Of a DNA stretch of 64,000 nucleotides, positions 30,801 through 41,158 are shown in pieces (the stretch's first letter is position 1; every line of letters begins with the position of its first letter). The DNA comes from Adiantum capillus-veneris (Eukaryota; Streptophyta; Polypodiopsida; Polypodiales; Pteridaceae), in NCBI GenBank assembly GCA_014529385.2, contig CM043959.1, positions 92,173,529 to 92,237,528 on the forward strand, given 5' to 3'. Under the pieces are notes generated by a model. It had not been told where the DNA came from and did no database searches. It worked only from the letters and a program-made list of their open reading frames with translations. Position numbers and translations under genes: made by a program.

Positions 30801-30918
30801 GACCAAATCCCTCGTATTGTGTATGGAAATCTGTTATCTGCTCAGCTCTTAAGACTTGCTTAAAGAGTGACACATGTGCATACGGATCTCTGAACCACCA
30901 TACTTCTTTGGCATACAC
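27847..30918 (-). CDS. Element G gag core, zinc knuckle and first retropepsin
   Basis: Residues 1-170 hold the retrotransposon gag core (EGTALTWFQPL, LLREFAEEFSKR, YIERCPVRERPQDDRL, LFIEGLR). A Pro-rich linker precedes knuckle-like cysteines CYKCGGDHLMNVCPH and CTECGVTHFIEDC. A long charged region leads to a retropepsin: MAILDSGVGVAIAT, catalytic Asp at residue 889 (codon 28252-28254), and DIILGRPFMRQL. The upstream coding sequence lies in the frames at 30849-31451 and 31448-32107; homology to the plus-strand relative at 57002-58882 confirms the last third. The first residue given by the frame is not a real start. Confidence 0.88.
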   Translation of the reverse strand: MYAKEVWWFRDPYAHVSLFKQVLRAEQITDFHTQYEGFGLTLEGTALTWFQPLNIGGFHDIDHLLREFAEEFSKRGIKHNTVSQIYAFKQREHEKVKEASLRFKQYIERCPVRERPQDDRLSVLFIEGLRNDTLKKDLHLKACTSFEQVTREALYLVDNCTVYGEVSADTDFASSSSSSVASETTTKKNVQTTTMPNVEQMIEDALKRMAPYQKPLPKTLKWCAIEQKWTNHPTEECYYNKGYVRERQYAPPAQLAPPQVHPVPRYPTGNVPGPMGIERPQPVLGQQPPLPGARPVGIRYAPTLENQEEQALVPVQAYYEESGAHMSPTVYYPPEEPKQPEPWGMIGNVGIPTVTSASDEERYNLDARTLMFIAHGGLTGQRPSYPQRTNQMGPRPALGPCYKCGGDHLMNVCPHTEIIRINAYCTECGVTHFIEDCSKNPNKVQKTTLNMLETIPTSSGSENETLIPTQVVTRAQAKKTTREPENGKLATEVVSQGPRSQRNTWKARKARMKLRKEREDAILAEELKQTKDRLEKLESQNGKREMSPERTKQKSIKETTSLSSGGSVLVDKVHEPLDALMRAYEARLKNNQTQEQRWMTYPNAELEKQRLEMCQRMIETAQALLEPPKETMNCGTENPIQQETIVSRVAEKTPSAQKPENTHKDDRIVLNTTDQEIESFHPVIQRSYGRDEDYNEFWKQVREANFANELSCQANQTNWEKDIRNPPIVEFEAGSQVDLDLQSYWGDWGSVRTMESKPHSLNTLPSYLGEYEAKSEIRALPSQRISSEKVMDSQGLIEILSTPMTCTITLAELLRLRPHMWTTVGKWLEKFGIKDPTSRLQEGIQELSKPQKNAKPVPLNKVGEYCEGEEGNTTLPVEFQGVKTMAILDSGVGVAIATKEIWKKWGKPAIRKTRLKLQLADGHMEKPMGLLEKVVVTSCGIEYEHTFAIVDFGKENNYDIILGRPFMRQLKMVQDWGYDHIYLRNMETTTRVNLKDHSYKDVNRTPVRSLIQLLWRDPNFQLG

Positions 30919-32107
30919 TTCGCTACTTGAGATGGTCTCATACGTCTATGGTCTGCTACCAATCTCATTGCTCCTGTGTCCCGGCTAAAGCTTTCTCTAG
31001 CATCATGGACTTCATGGGTTACCCTTGTCGGTTCCCCCGCCCTGAATCTACTACTAGGAGGTAAATGTGATGGTTCCGCTTCGAACCTTGGACCTGGAGT
31101 GGTATACGTGGGGATTGGAACTGCACTACCTCGATTCGTATCCATTGACTCTCTGGAATGTAATGATCCCATTGGTCCGGGCTTCGAGTACTGAGGTTGA
31201 CTGAAAGAGTCATCAGCCCGAGTTCTTTGTCCTCCTGTCGTCATTGGGTTTTGCCCTCCATTTGTTGGTGCTGGTCTTTGTGAGCTAGAAGTAACATAAT
31301 ACTGATGTAGTGGTCCCCCAAAGTATGTATATCCTTCTAATTCTTTCTTGCCCATTGTTGAGTATTGCCTGCCATACTTGTCGTAAGCGGAAATTTTCAC
31401 TTCCGATCCCTCTGTGTAGGTAAATACATAAAGTCTTTTTTGGTCTGTCAACTCTCCGGTGTAGGGTTCTTCACATCTATAATAGAGATCTTGCTCCCCA
31501 TTATATATTTGTATAGCCCCACATAGATGTTATCAGTGTTGATCCTTGTAGTTTCATTCTCTCTTCTTAACCTCGCATCAGGGAAGTTCATTATTGGTGC
31601 TTTCTCCTCCAGTTCTTCATCTACTTTGGCTTTGGTGCCCATCAATCCCCACTTGTCCACAATGTTAGGGTTTAGGACTACCAAGTACATGGTACCCTCG
31701 TCATCTAGATATCTATCTCCGCTATAGCTCACAGGCACTAAGTCCTTGAACTCACTAGGTCTCTCCTCTATCTTTACACAATAGCGGTCCATTCCATCTT
31801 TGTAGATCTTGGCACCTTGCTCATTGTCGTACTGGTATTTTATGAACAATAGTTTCATTGTGGCGGAAGGGTTTGATGATCCTGCTGCCATATTTTCTCT
31901 GTTGTTCAGGTTCAAGTGTTCCAAGTGTTCGGTGAAAATCTCGTAAGATCTCTCCGAAGAAGTATCAGAGACACTTCCTTCAAAGATCGGCTCTAATGGT
32001 TGCACCCAACTTTGGTTTACACTTCCCTCGGTTGATATGACACTTGCTGGTTCCCCTTGTTTTGGTTGGTTATTCTGGAGATTCCTGCCCGATCTCAAAT
32101 TCATCAA
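30849..32107 (-). pseudogene. Element G gag N-terminal region, in two frames
   Basis: ATG 32107 opens MMNLRSGRNLQ and the frame ends at TGA 31448; a second frame covers 31451-30849 (RLYVFTYTEGSEV, GGPLHQYYV, then Pro/Ser/Arg-rich), after which the gag core continues in a third. Each step changes frame in the same direction, consistent with single-base losses. The encoded region is unlike common gag sequences and I cannot assign a domain. It is placed in gag by position only. Confidence 0.6.
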
Positions 32108-33510
32108 TTCCCCTAAAGGACTTTAACTTTTCCGTCTCGGCAATTTGTTTTCCCCAAGTTTTTGTGGTCAGAATTGATCCAAACTGATTGATACTTGGTC
32201 AATTGTTTAATCTTGTCAGTTGGACAACTTCTGTTTCATCAAGTGAGAATTTTGTTGCAGTTATGCTGAAAAAGACATTATACGCGTATGATGTCTTTTT
32301 TCACAGATTTGGACTATTTTGGTTATGCTCACTCTCAGTAGCCCCCTTATGCTCTGTCCACTCACAAAATTCAGTTTGAACTCTGTTTGAGCAAGTTATG
32401 GCTAATTTAGGCTTTTCTTGGCAATTTTCCGCTTTTGACTTGTTTTTGGGTCAATTGTGATCCAAATGGGATGAAACTTGAAATATAACCTCTAGACAGC
32501 TATTACAATGGATCTGTGTTGGCAAAGTATCAAAATATGTCCAAAATTAGGTCAAAGACATCATACGCGTATGATGTCTTTTTCATCAATTTGGGTCAAA
32601 ACTTGATATTTATGCTTCCTACAGTGCTTGTAACAATCTTGTCAGGTCAGATATCAAAAATAAGCAGTGGATGTGCCAAAAGACATTATACGCGTATGAT
32701 GTCTTTTGTCCCAGATTTTGACTATTCTTGGTTTTAAGCCTTCTCCAATGTTTATAATTGAGTTTCAAGTGTTTTTGTCAGGTTTGAATGTAAAAACAAG
32801 ATCTGAATCCAAAATTTCCTATTCTTTGCGTTTCTTGGACTCCGACTTGTCTTTTTGGGTTTCTTTGAGTGTTAATGCTCTTGTTTTAAGTTGAAATTAG
32901 GGTATAACCCCCCTTTTGAACACTCTGGTAAAGTCAAAATTTCTGTTTTGGTCTCTGTTTGGTCATTTAGACATCATACGCGTATGATGTCTAAAGTTGC
33001 AGATTTCCAGTTTTTTGGCACAGAATCCTTCCTAAAGCTTTCTCTAGTGCTCAGCAACTCACAGATACACAGAAAATTTCTCTGACTTTTGTTTATTGCA
33101 AGTTTCACTACTAACTCGACGGTTTAGTGATCTAACATGCAATCAACCCTATCAAGCAAATACTCCAATGATTACTAGCTCTAGATCAGGATCAAATGAA
33201 GTCCTACCTAAGCTATTCCTAATCATAAAATGGGTTTGGTAATTGTGATTTTAAAGAGATCCACTGCCACTCACGGACTAGCAAATTCTTCTTCTATCAA
33301 CAACTACTCAACACCAACAAAACAACAAACAAATCTAAGCTAAACTAAAAATACTGTCAACACGGAAGACCCAGGAATACCCCACTTCCTAGTATCTCTC
33401 GAGATCTTCGGAGTCCACCACTCCTAGATCTTTTCTAACTAAAGTATACAAAGTAGTTTATACGACTCACCTCGTAGGATTAGTCTAAGGTCACCTACTT
33501 AGGGCTCTCG
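32108..33510. other. Element G leader
   Basis: About 1.4 kb of non-coding sequence between primer site and first ATG. It contains four palindromes at 32273-32992. 33085-33510 has no recognisable element apart from the primer site beyond it. Confidence 0.6.
32273..32992. repeat. Four copies of the 24-bp palindrome (right cluster)
   Basis: Starts: 32273 (ATTATACG variant), 32556, 32681 (ATTATACG variant) and 32969; spacings 283, 125 and 288 bp. The palindrome is the same as in the left cluster. Confidence 0.95.
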
Positions 33511-33528
33511 TCCCCGGCAGCGGCGCCA
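33511..33528 (-). other. Element G primer-binding site, tRNA-Asp type
   Basis: On the minus strand TGGCGCCGCTGCCGGGGA begins two bases after the LTR. Athila and related plant gypsy elements commonly use a nearly identical tRNA-Asp site. Confidence 0.75.
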
Positions 33529-33530
33529 AA

Positions 33531-34477
33531 TGTTAAGGCGGTTACGCCGCTAGCGGAAGCTAAATAGCGAGAACTCAACCAACAACAGAATTTGTCAGAC
33601 GAGGACGGAGCTTGACCCGCAGGCGCATGGAAACAACTAGGTGGGTGTCAAATCACCTACTCGACCTTCTAATGACAATCACTACTAAGGAAATCAAATC
33701 TAAGTTCTAAAATATGCAAGTGACTGAAATCTGTACTACGAACGAATGCTATACGAAACAGGATCTAGAATCATTGAATCGATCTCAAACTCAAGGGGAA
33801 GTCTATACACTAGGTAAGAACAACACCCTAAAGACTTGAACTGCAAAATCAACCTATAACCACTCCGTGCGGTAAACGCGTATGAAGACAGGCCGAAAAA
33901 TACAGGTGATCGAAACTTGACCCCGATGGTACTAATGTGTAGCTCTACTCGTTGTGGTTCTATAGATATGCTGCACGCTCTATTCCGACACACGAGTTGG
34001 AAGAAAACTCACACCGAAGCTCGTAGGAACTTACCACACATAGAAGCCGATATCGCGCACTCTTGGTATCAGTGCGTAGCTCTCGCCGTTGCTAACACAA
34101 TGGCGGTGTCGCTTCTCCAATGGCGGCTCCGTAGCTCGCGTAGCAAGTAGATAAGACTCTCTCTCTCTCTCTCTCACTCTCTCTCAGACACAGTCACGGC
34201 GCTCAAAAACTCACTTTGATTAATAATCTGAAATCCCCCTTTAGGTTACAAAACTTTGGCTTATATACCTCAGCCTTGGAGGTGAGAACATCTCTAACTA
34301 ATTACATCGGCAAGTGAAATTACTTCGGGATTACAAGCTGGAAACTCAATTGAGTCCCGTTACTTAATGAATGGCTCAATTCAAAATCAATGTCGGAAAG
34401 ACATTTATTACAATCAATGGTTACAAAAATGATGAGTGTGAGCAAAAATGTGGGTGTGATCCTCTGCTGGCTCAACA
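33531..34477 (-). repeat. Element G LTR (5' LTR in element orientation)
   Basis: 947 bp, about 98% identical by eye to 15409-16351, with a four-base longer CT microsatellite. It is followed by the ACAAG duplication at 34478-34482. Confidence 0.93.
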
Positions 34478-34482
34478 ACAAG

Positions 34483-34653
34483 GGTTCCAACGAGCCTAAG
34501 GGGAAGGACAATGTCCAAAAGTCTCCTAAGGGCAACTCCAACAAAGCTAAAGAGAAGGGAGTTTACAAAGGTAAAAACCAACTCTCTCCTGAAGAGCTTG
34601 AGTGTTATCGCAAGGATAACCGGTGTTTCAAGTGCGGCGAACAAGGGCATGCA
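34483..34653 (+). pseudogene. Element A gag, zinc-knuckle part
   Basis: The gag frame resumes exactly after G's target duplication (GSNEPKGKDNVQKSP) and reaches CFKCGEQGHA, where a solo LTR interrupts the CCHC zinc knuckle. Excising the LTR and one duplication supplies the missing histidine-to-cysteine spacing and the final Cys, so the knuckle was intact before insertion. Confidence 0.88.
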
Positions 34654-36250
34654 TGTCATAATAATCAATATCTAATTCTCCTAAATGGTTTTCTCATATT
34701 AAACTGATCATTTAATGTGGGGAAGTGCCAGGGGAGAAAAGGCTAGAATATTGGTTAAGCTAGCAGACCGGCCACAGTAGGGATCCAAAGGAGGGAAAAT
34801 AGGGATCCAAAGGGGGGGGCATCTGCAAAAGAGCCATGTGCAACAATGGGCTAAAAAGACCCTAAGGTTCAGCCCATTAAGACTTCCAAAATGCTAAGGT
34901 TCCAAAATTCAAAGGTTGTGTCCAAAGGGTTAAAGCTTAGGGGGAATTGGATTCTTTGTGTGCTCTCCAAAGTCAACACATATCCCTACATGGGAGGGGG
35001 TGAGCCCTTCTTCTAGGGGATGAGAGAGAAAGCCACACACACAAACACAGGCTCCCTTTACACAAAGAGAATGAGGGACACATGTCAGCTCCCTAGGCCA
35101 AATGCCCACAAGGTGTGCCCAGTTTCTATTGGATGACCCTTGAAGTGGACCAATGAGAATTAATCTAGAGTAAATCTAGTTTAATTAATTTAAAAACATT
35201 TAATAAAAGAAACCAATGAGAATTAAGTCTCCTAGAAGACTATTGGGCAGTCTCACAAGGGGTCCAATGAGCATTCAAGAGCCCAATGGCTTGCCTGATT
35301 CCTATTGGCCAGGAGACAAAGGGGTCCAATGAGAGTTTAGTTTAATTATTTAATTACCTAAAGCTCTCACAAAAGGGGAAAGGGGGACACATGTCAGAAG
35401 GCTATCACTTATGCTGCTAAATAGTCATTGGCTTGACTTGGGGAGAGCCAATGAGGGCTCAGCAAGAGCAAATAGCAAGAGGGCTCGCCCAAGAGAGAGA
35501 GAGGGGGCTGATTTTTGCAAGGAATTATCACACACACACACTCACACAATCTCATGTGTGAAGAAAGAAAAGACTATCTCCTCCCAAGCTTTAATGGAGA
35601 GCTCATCACCTACTCCAAGCTTGTGAGATAGAAGCCTACATCAACACACTCTTGGCATGTGGATGCAAATCCAACTGAGAGCCAAGCTTCGATGCATGAT
35701 CATCTCCTCTACCAAGCTAATTACTAAGCTAAGCTAAGCTAAGCTAATAGGAGTGATTATGTGAGGAGATGTACATCTTTCTCATAAGATACTCCTTCTT
35801 CCTCTCAATCTACTCTCATACCCTGCTAGCTCTCACCATCTTCGAAGGTGTGTGAGGTCTTGGGTCTGAGAACGGGGATAATTCAAGTTGTGTTTGATAA
35901 GTGTTTTGCTTAGTGCATGAAGCTTTCATCTTGATTGCACTAGCTAGTCTTGAAGGAACACAGAGAATTGTATTGTACAATGTCTCTCTTGATGGGAGAA
36001 ACCATAATACAAAGCCTTTTGGAGGGAGGACCGGCTCCATGCAAATCCGGTCCTCAACTGTTGTCAATAGATTAATTTCTCTCTCTTTTGAAAGTATTGT
36101 CGATGCTATCTAACTAGGTGTTATGCTTTTTGTTGGTCTGTCCACCCAAGCACTCTTGTAATTCTCATTAGGAATCTATTCTAATGAAATGCCCAATATG
36201 TTCATGCTCATTTCCGGTTCACACAAGTTATTAGGCCATTAAATGTTACA
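34654..36250 (+). mobile_element. Solo LTR of element A's family
   Basis: 1,597 bp with the ends TGTCATAATAAT and AATGTTACA, homologous along its length to A's own LTRs but more diverged than they are from each other. Flanks ATGCA (34649-34653) and ATGCG (36251-36255) are a 5-bp duplication with one change. No internal region remains, so it arose by LTR-LTR recombination after insertion. Confidence 0.92.
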
Positions 36251-36255
36251 ATGCG

Positions 36256-36705
36256 TACCACGCTTGTCCCCAAAAGAACAACCGCCAAGATCCTCCTAGA
36301 GCTTCCTTGGTTGAAATCCAAGAGGAGGAGACTCACCAAACTCACCACAAAGGATCTCCTCTATGCCATGCTTGGGGAAAGGTAAGAGAACATGACGCTT
36401 GTATTCTCTTTGACCCTGGTTCTACTCACAATTTTATATCTATAGAGTTGGCCACCAAGCTAGGCATACAAGCTTACGAAATGGGAGATGTCCTATCCGC
36501 AGACAGTGCCTTCAAGGGGCAAGAAGCTTCAGTCACTCCCTTAATCGGGAAATTGAGGCTTCATGTCCAAGGCTATGTGGACAAATAGGACTTCTTTATC
36601 TCTCCTCTCAAGCATGAGGATGTAATCCTAGGGGCACCATGGTTTGATCGCCTGGCTGCCAATGTTAAATTCCCTTAAAGGAGAATCTCCTTTAAGTTTA
36701 GGGAA
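36256..36705 (+). pseudogene. Element A protease
   Basis: The frame continues from the knuckle through a short linker to CILFDPGSTHNFIS, a retropepsin active-site loop with D-P-G in place of the more usual D-S/T-G, and to VILGAPWFDRLAANVKFP, which contains the hydrophobic-Gly motif and the strand before RT. In-frame TAG (36586-36588) and TAA (about 36676) interrupt it. The protease would cut the Gag-Pol polyprotein. Confidence 0.8.
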
Positions 36706-36711
36706 AAAGAC

Positions 36712-37240
36712 ATGTATATAGATGCTAAGGAAATGGGTAACACTATCCCCATTGTACATACACCAGCTTTCAACAAGTCAATAAAGAGCTCTATTTCTGT
36801 GTACATGATTTTTGTTAAAGATTCTCAAAATGAACCTAATGCTTTAGCAAAAGAAAATAAAAGAAACCAAAAGGAATTAGAGCTATCCAATTTTCTCAAG
36901 GGGTTTCAAGATGTTTTTATTGACAACATCCCTGGTGAGCTACCTCCTAAACGAGGTAATGATGACCATGCAATTGAACTTCTTCCAGGAAGTTCACCGC
37001 CCAACAAACCTCCTTATAGAGTTTCTCAAGCTCAACAAGAGGAGATTATGTGGCAAGTGCATGAGTTAGTTGAGAAGGGCATGGTTAGGCCTAGCTCATC
37101 TCCATTTTGCTCACCTGTGCTATTAGTGCAAAAGAAAGACGGCACATATCGTATGTGTGTCGACTATAGAGCACTAAATAGGATCACTATCAAGAATAGG
37201 TTTCCCATTCCACGGGTAGAAGACCTATTTGATAAGCTAC
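36712..37240 (+). pseudogene. Element A reverse transcriptase, N-terminal part
   Basis: The frame encodes the connection and fingers: HAIELLPGSSPPNKPPYRVS, ELVEKGMVRPSSSPFCSPVL, LVQKKDGTYRMCVDYRALN and RFPIPRVEDLFDKL. It is cut at codon CTA-C by element C and resumes at 47571 in the same frame. Confidence 0.88.
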
Positions 37241-39378
37241 TGAGGGCGAGCTTTTTGAAAATGGGGCCTCTAAACCCAAACCAATGGGCCTACCCTCACA
37301 AAATGTTCGTAAAGAAGTACGCACACTACTTCGGGCACCACCTTCTTTTGGGAGTGGAGAAGGAAACCAATCAAAATAACACTTGCACTCACCCACTCAA
37401 GCGACACACTTTGAAAACCCCTTACTCTATATACACTTTGGACACTTGACACCATCAACGATTATGCAACCCAATGCTGTGCATCAAATGAAATATGCAA
37501 TTTGTGGAATAGCATTCACCTTCTCCCCATAAGAGTACCCATGATACATCCAAACTCCTCCTCTCTCAAGCACTCATCAAAAAATCATGCGCACAAGACT
37601 TGCCTATCAAACACACAAGAGAATCACCTACATCGAACTAACACACTTTGCATAGAGAGCTCATCTCCATCTATGCAATGCCGTGACAAATGAAATCACC
37701 ATGAGAGGTAGCCACACGCATATGTAATGAAGAAAAAGAGAGTTGGAGTGAGAAATTTCTTTAGACCAATTGAATAAGTGTGGAGAAACAAACCAATGGT
37801 AAATTGAGAGTAGAACACTTACTTGATTTCTCGCACACCTTTTAAGGGGAAGACAGACGCTGGCTAACCATCACGAATTGCGACACTTGAATTTTTTGAA
37901 GATGATTTAATGATCATTAACATAACCATGAGAGAGATCATGATGTATTTACAAGTTATTAAGGTGCTACAATGATTTATTGGGTTGATGGAGTAAGAGA
38001 TTGTAGAATAGAAAGAGTGGAGGATAGAGTTGCACTTCCTCCAAAGAGGAGGGTTAGGAGAGAGGATGTGAAGAGGGAGAGTTGGGATTTTCTCTACTAT
38101 TGACCAAGAACAACATGAAGTTGAAAATATAGGTGTGTGTCCTTGAGTCTCTCCAAGGGGGGCTATTTATAGTTGTGCAGGAGTGGGATTATGCTACACT
38201 TAATTAGGGTGAGTGATTAGCCCTAATTAAGTGTCCTTTGATCGCTTATTGAATATTGGACATAAAATGGACTATTTATTCACCAAAAATATCATTTTAG
38301 ACCGTGAAGGCTCCATAGGGGTGCATAATGTAGGTGGGCCCCACCATCAGGCCCTACGGGTGGCTCCTGTGGGGTATCTCAACTTGTCTGTCTTGGCATT
38401 TAGAAAGCATCTTTAGGTTGGTCCCATCACATGCAAGTGACCTTGAACACTCATTGCTCTTCTAGAAGATGAGTAGGGGCAAAATAAGATCTCACCCTCT
38501 TGATTTACTTGATTTACTTGATTTACAGTTCCCTTTTGCTGTGAATCTGACAGATTTATACTATTTTGACCATAACTTTTTACCTGTAGCTCGGAATGAC
38601 ATGCTTCAAAAGGAAAATTTGACCTTCTCAACGTGTTTGATATGAATTTGGACTATTCTTCACGCCCATGCACCAAGGAATTCGGTTTGGAAGGTCCACA
38701 CTAGGCTAGGGAACCTTTTGCTTCCAAGTCTTCTTGTATGGGCCCTTTTCTTGTATGCATCCAAGGGGAATCATGCTTTTTCAAAAGGGTGTGATGCTTA
38801 AACAAATAGAGGAGGGCCCAATATTATTTTCTTTTGAAAAGAATATACAGTTTGAGTCTTTTTGAAAGGAGAAAAACTATATGTATATTCTTAAGAGATA
38901 TTGGGCCACCTATATAGGGGGCATAGAAGACTTGTAGAGATGGAATATTTATCTATATTGGGCCACCTATGTAGGGGGCATAGAAGACTTGTAGAGATGG
39001 AGCATAATCTTTAGTAAAGACAAGTGGAGAGTTGATTTTCCATGGTAATTTATCTATATGGGATGGAAGATGGATATATTATTTTTCTACTACTAATTTT
39101 TTACAAGAGGTAAGAAAGTTTGGGGGTGGATAGTTGGTTATTGTATGCTTAATTTTATTTACAAAGAAAAAAAGAAAAGGGTGGTAATATAAATATATGA
39201 CTAAGGTGACATTTTTGGGAAGAGTACAATGTATGTGTCGCCACAAAGGTTAAATGAAGAGGGGGAATTTACTCTAGATAACTTAATAGTGTAGAAAAAT
39301 ATATACACATATGAGCAAGAGGACGTTGAGTAGGCTGAAAAATGTTGCAGAAAGATGGTTACCATTTTATGCCACTCA
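37241..39378 (-). repeat. Element C left LTR
   Basis: 2,138 bp. It differs from the right LTR by a 57-bp tandem duplication at about 38901-39002 (TTGGGCCACCTAT at 38901 and 38958). It has no credible gene. Confidence 0.92.
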
Positions 39379-39531
39379 TATTAGCCCTCCCCCAAGCCTA
39401 GAGATATTCATATCTTTAGGAGGACGGTGTTGCTTCTTTCTCTTCTTCTTTTTTTTTTCTTTTTCTCTCTTTTTTTTAATAGGAGGAGCGACATGCACTC
39501 TTTTACTCCATTAGACCTGCTTTTCATTACC

Positions 39532-40329
39532 TCAATCCCATAAATCGGAGATGGGAGGGTTGCCTTGGGTATGTTCAGATTCCAAGGCTGGTTCTTCTTT
39601 GCACATCAAAGCTTTAAAAATAGATGGAGCATTTGCCAAGCCGAAGGGAGCCATGCCAATTTGGAGCTTAGACGATGTAGGTAGATGACTTCCTATCAAC
39701 GGATTGATACGTTGAAGGTAGGGCTTTAATCTCCATCCATTGACTCTGGTCTTGTGGAGTTTTCCTGATAAATCTGCTAATCTATAACTACCATTCTCAA
39801 ACTTTGTTTTTATCATGAAAGGTCCCTCCCATCTTTGCAAAAACTTTTTGTCAAGTCGAGTATCAAGTCGGTTATCATAGCGAAGAACCAACATACCTTC
39901 CTTCAATCCTTTCCCCTTGAGCTTCTTGTTGATTTTGTCCCTTTGGCTTGTCGCTTTGGTGATGTAGTGATCAATGGACTCTTCTCTATCTAGCTCAAGT
40001 CGTTGGAGATCTAAGATCCTTTCATGTAGAACCTCTTTTGGTTTTTTTTCCACTCTTGCAAGAACGCGCAATCTTGAGAGCTCTACCTCAATGGGGAGAA
40101 GTGCCTCCTGTCCATAAACTAGATGAAAAGGGGTGAATTGGGTAGATACCTTGAAAGATGTCCTATACGCCCAAAGAGCAGCCGTCAAATGGCGATCCCA
40201 ATCATTAGGCTGGTCCACAACATGCTTAGAAATGATCTTACATATCATTCCATTCACTTTTTCCACCAATCCATTGCATTGAGGATAGTAGGGTGTGGAA
40301 TGCAGGTGTTTCACTTTTAACCTCCTCAA
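39532..40329 (-). pseudogene. Element C integrase, C-terminal half
   Basis: Opens just after the second catalytic Asp: LHSTPYYPQCNGLVEKVN (containing the catalytic Glu), ALWAYRTSFKVSTQFTPFHL, then GLKEGMLVLRYDNR and RWEGPFMIKTKFENGSYRL of the C-terminal domain. The last ~45 residues include APFGLANAPSIFKALM, which looks like an RT motif rather than integrase. It follows 40352-40852 after a frame change. Confidence 0.82.
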
Positions 40330-40351
40330 GAGATCATTCAGAAGGTCAGCC

Positions 40352-40852
40352 CTAAAACCCTGGGCCTCGATCTGATAAGATTTCTAGGGGTGTTCCAAAC
40401 CTACTACAAATATGATCAAAAATAAACTTTGATACCTCTTCAGATGTGATTCGGGTTGTGCTTGTTGCTTTCGCCCATCGTGTCATGTAGTCAACACCCA
40501 TGATGATGAAAACCTTCCCTGTAGAAGTACGAGGTAGGGGACCTATTGCATCCACACCCCACTTTTCAAAAGGGCCATAAGATATTATTGGGACTCGAGG
40601 CTCATATGTTAGTCGTCTATCCCCAGCAATTTGGCATAGTTTACATGCCTTACACCAATATTGGACATCACGATGTAAGCTCGGCCAAATAAACCCTGCT
40701 TGTAAAATCGTCCTACTTGTAGTATCTTGAGAAAAGTGACCACCACAGACATCATCATGACATGAAAGAAGAATTTTCTCTATCTCTTGCACACCTGGTA
40801 CTCTCCTCAAGACCAAATCTTTCCCTTTGCGATATAAATCATCCCCGATCAA
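40352..40852 (-). pseudogene. Element C integrase, zinc finger and first half of core
   Basis: H2C2 finger (SCHDDVCGGHFSQDTT ... CKACKLCQ), then the core with WGVDAIGPLPRTSTG (first Asp) and LEILSDRGPGF (second Asp). The frame ends before the Glu, which is in the next frame (39532-40329). The overlapping Phe/Arg codons fix the join near 40330-40350. Confidence 0.85.
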
Positions 40853-41158
40853 CTAGTAAGGTGTGGCCTTCTTAACTAGTCTATGTCTTTGCACCTTGTC
40901 TGAGTGTTTGGGACACTCACGTGCTTGTAGAAAGAAAATAATGTCTTTTAGCTCCTCTTGACCTTAATATTTGGGTTCATACAGTTTCACACCTCCTACT
41001 GCCATTTGAAGCTTTTCATTTGCGAGTAAGTCTGCTTCCTTGTTATGAGTTCTCACAATGTGTTGTACCTGTGTTGCTTTAAAACCCTTCATCAAAGCTC
41101 TTACACTACTAAGCCACTCAAACAATGTACGATTCTTGCACCTCCAAGTCCCTTGGAT

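Larger units (their letters stand above)
15409..34477 (-). mobile_element. Element G: 19-kb giant Ty3/gypsy retrotransposon
   Basis: 19,069 bp between ACAAG duplications, with LTRs of 943 and 947 bp that differ at roughly 15-20 positions by eye (about 2%), so it is younger than its host A. Transcription runs right to left. Order from the 5' end: LTR, tRNA-Asp-type primer site, long leader with palindromes, gag (three frames), retropepsin 1, RT, RNase H, two zinc-finger modules, integrase, retropepsin 2, WIPK-repeat tail, 2.8-kb spacer with palindromes, ORF3 and ORF4, polypurine tract, LTR. Size, the Asp-type primer site and extra 3' ORFs recall the Athila/Tat group, but I saw no archaeal-type RNase H here. 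The lineage is therefore provisional. Confidence 0.93.

Noticed and set aside
19843-32992. The palindromes as a CRISPR array or as terminal inverted repeats
   Set aside because: They lie inside a eukaryotic LTR element, spacers are 100-260 bp and not uniform, and they do not bound a mobile unit.
37502-38416. Short ORFs repeated at 45750-46664
   Set aside because: Both sets lie at matching positions in the two LTRs of element C.
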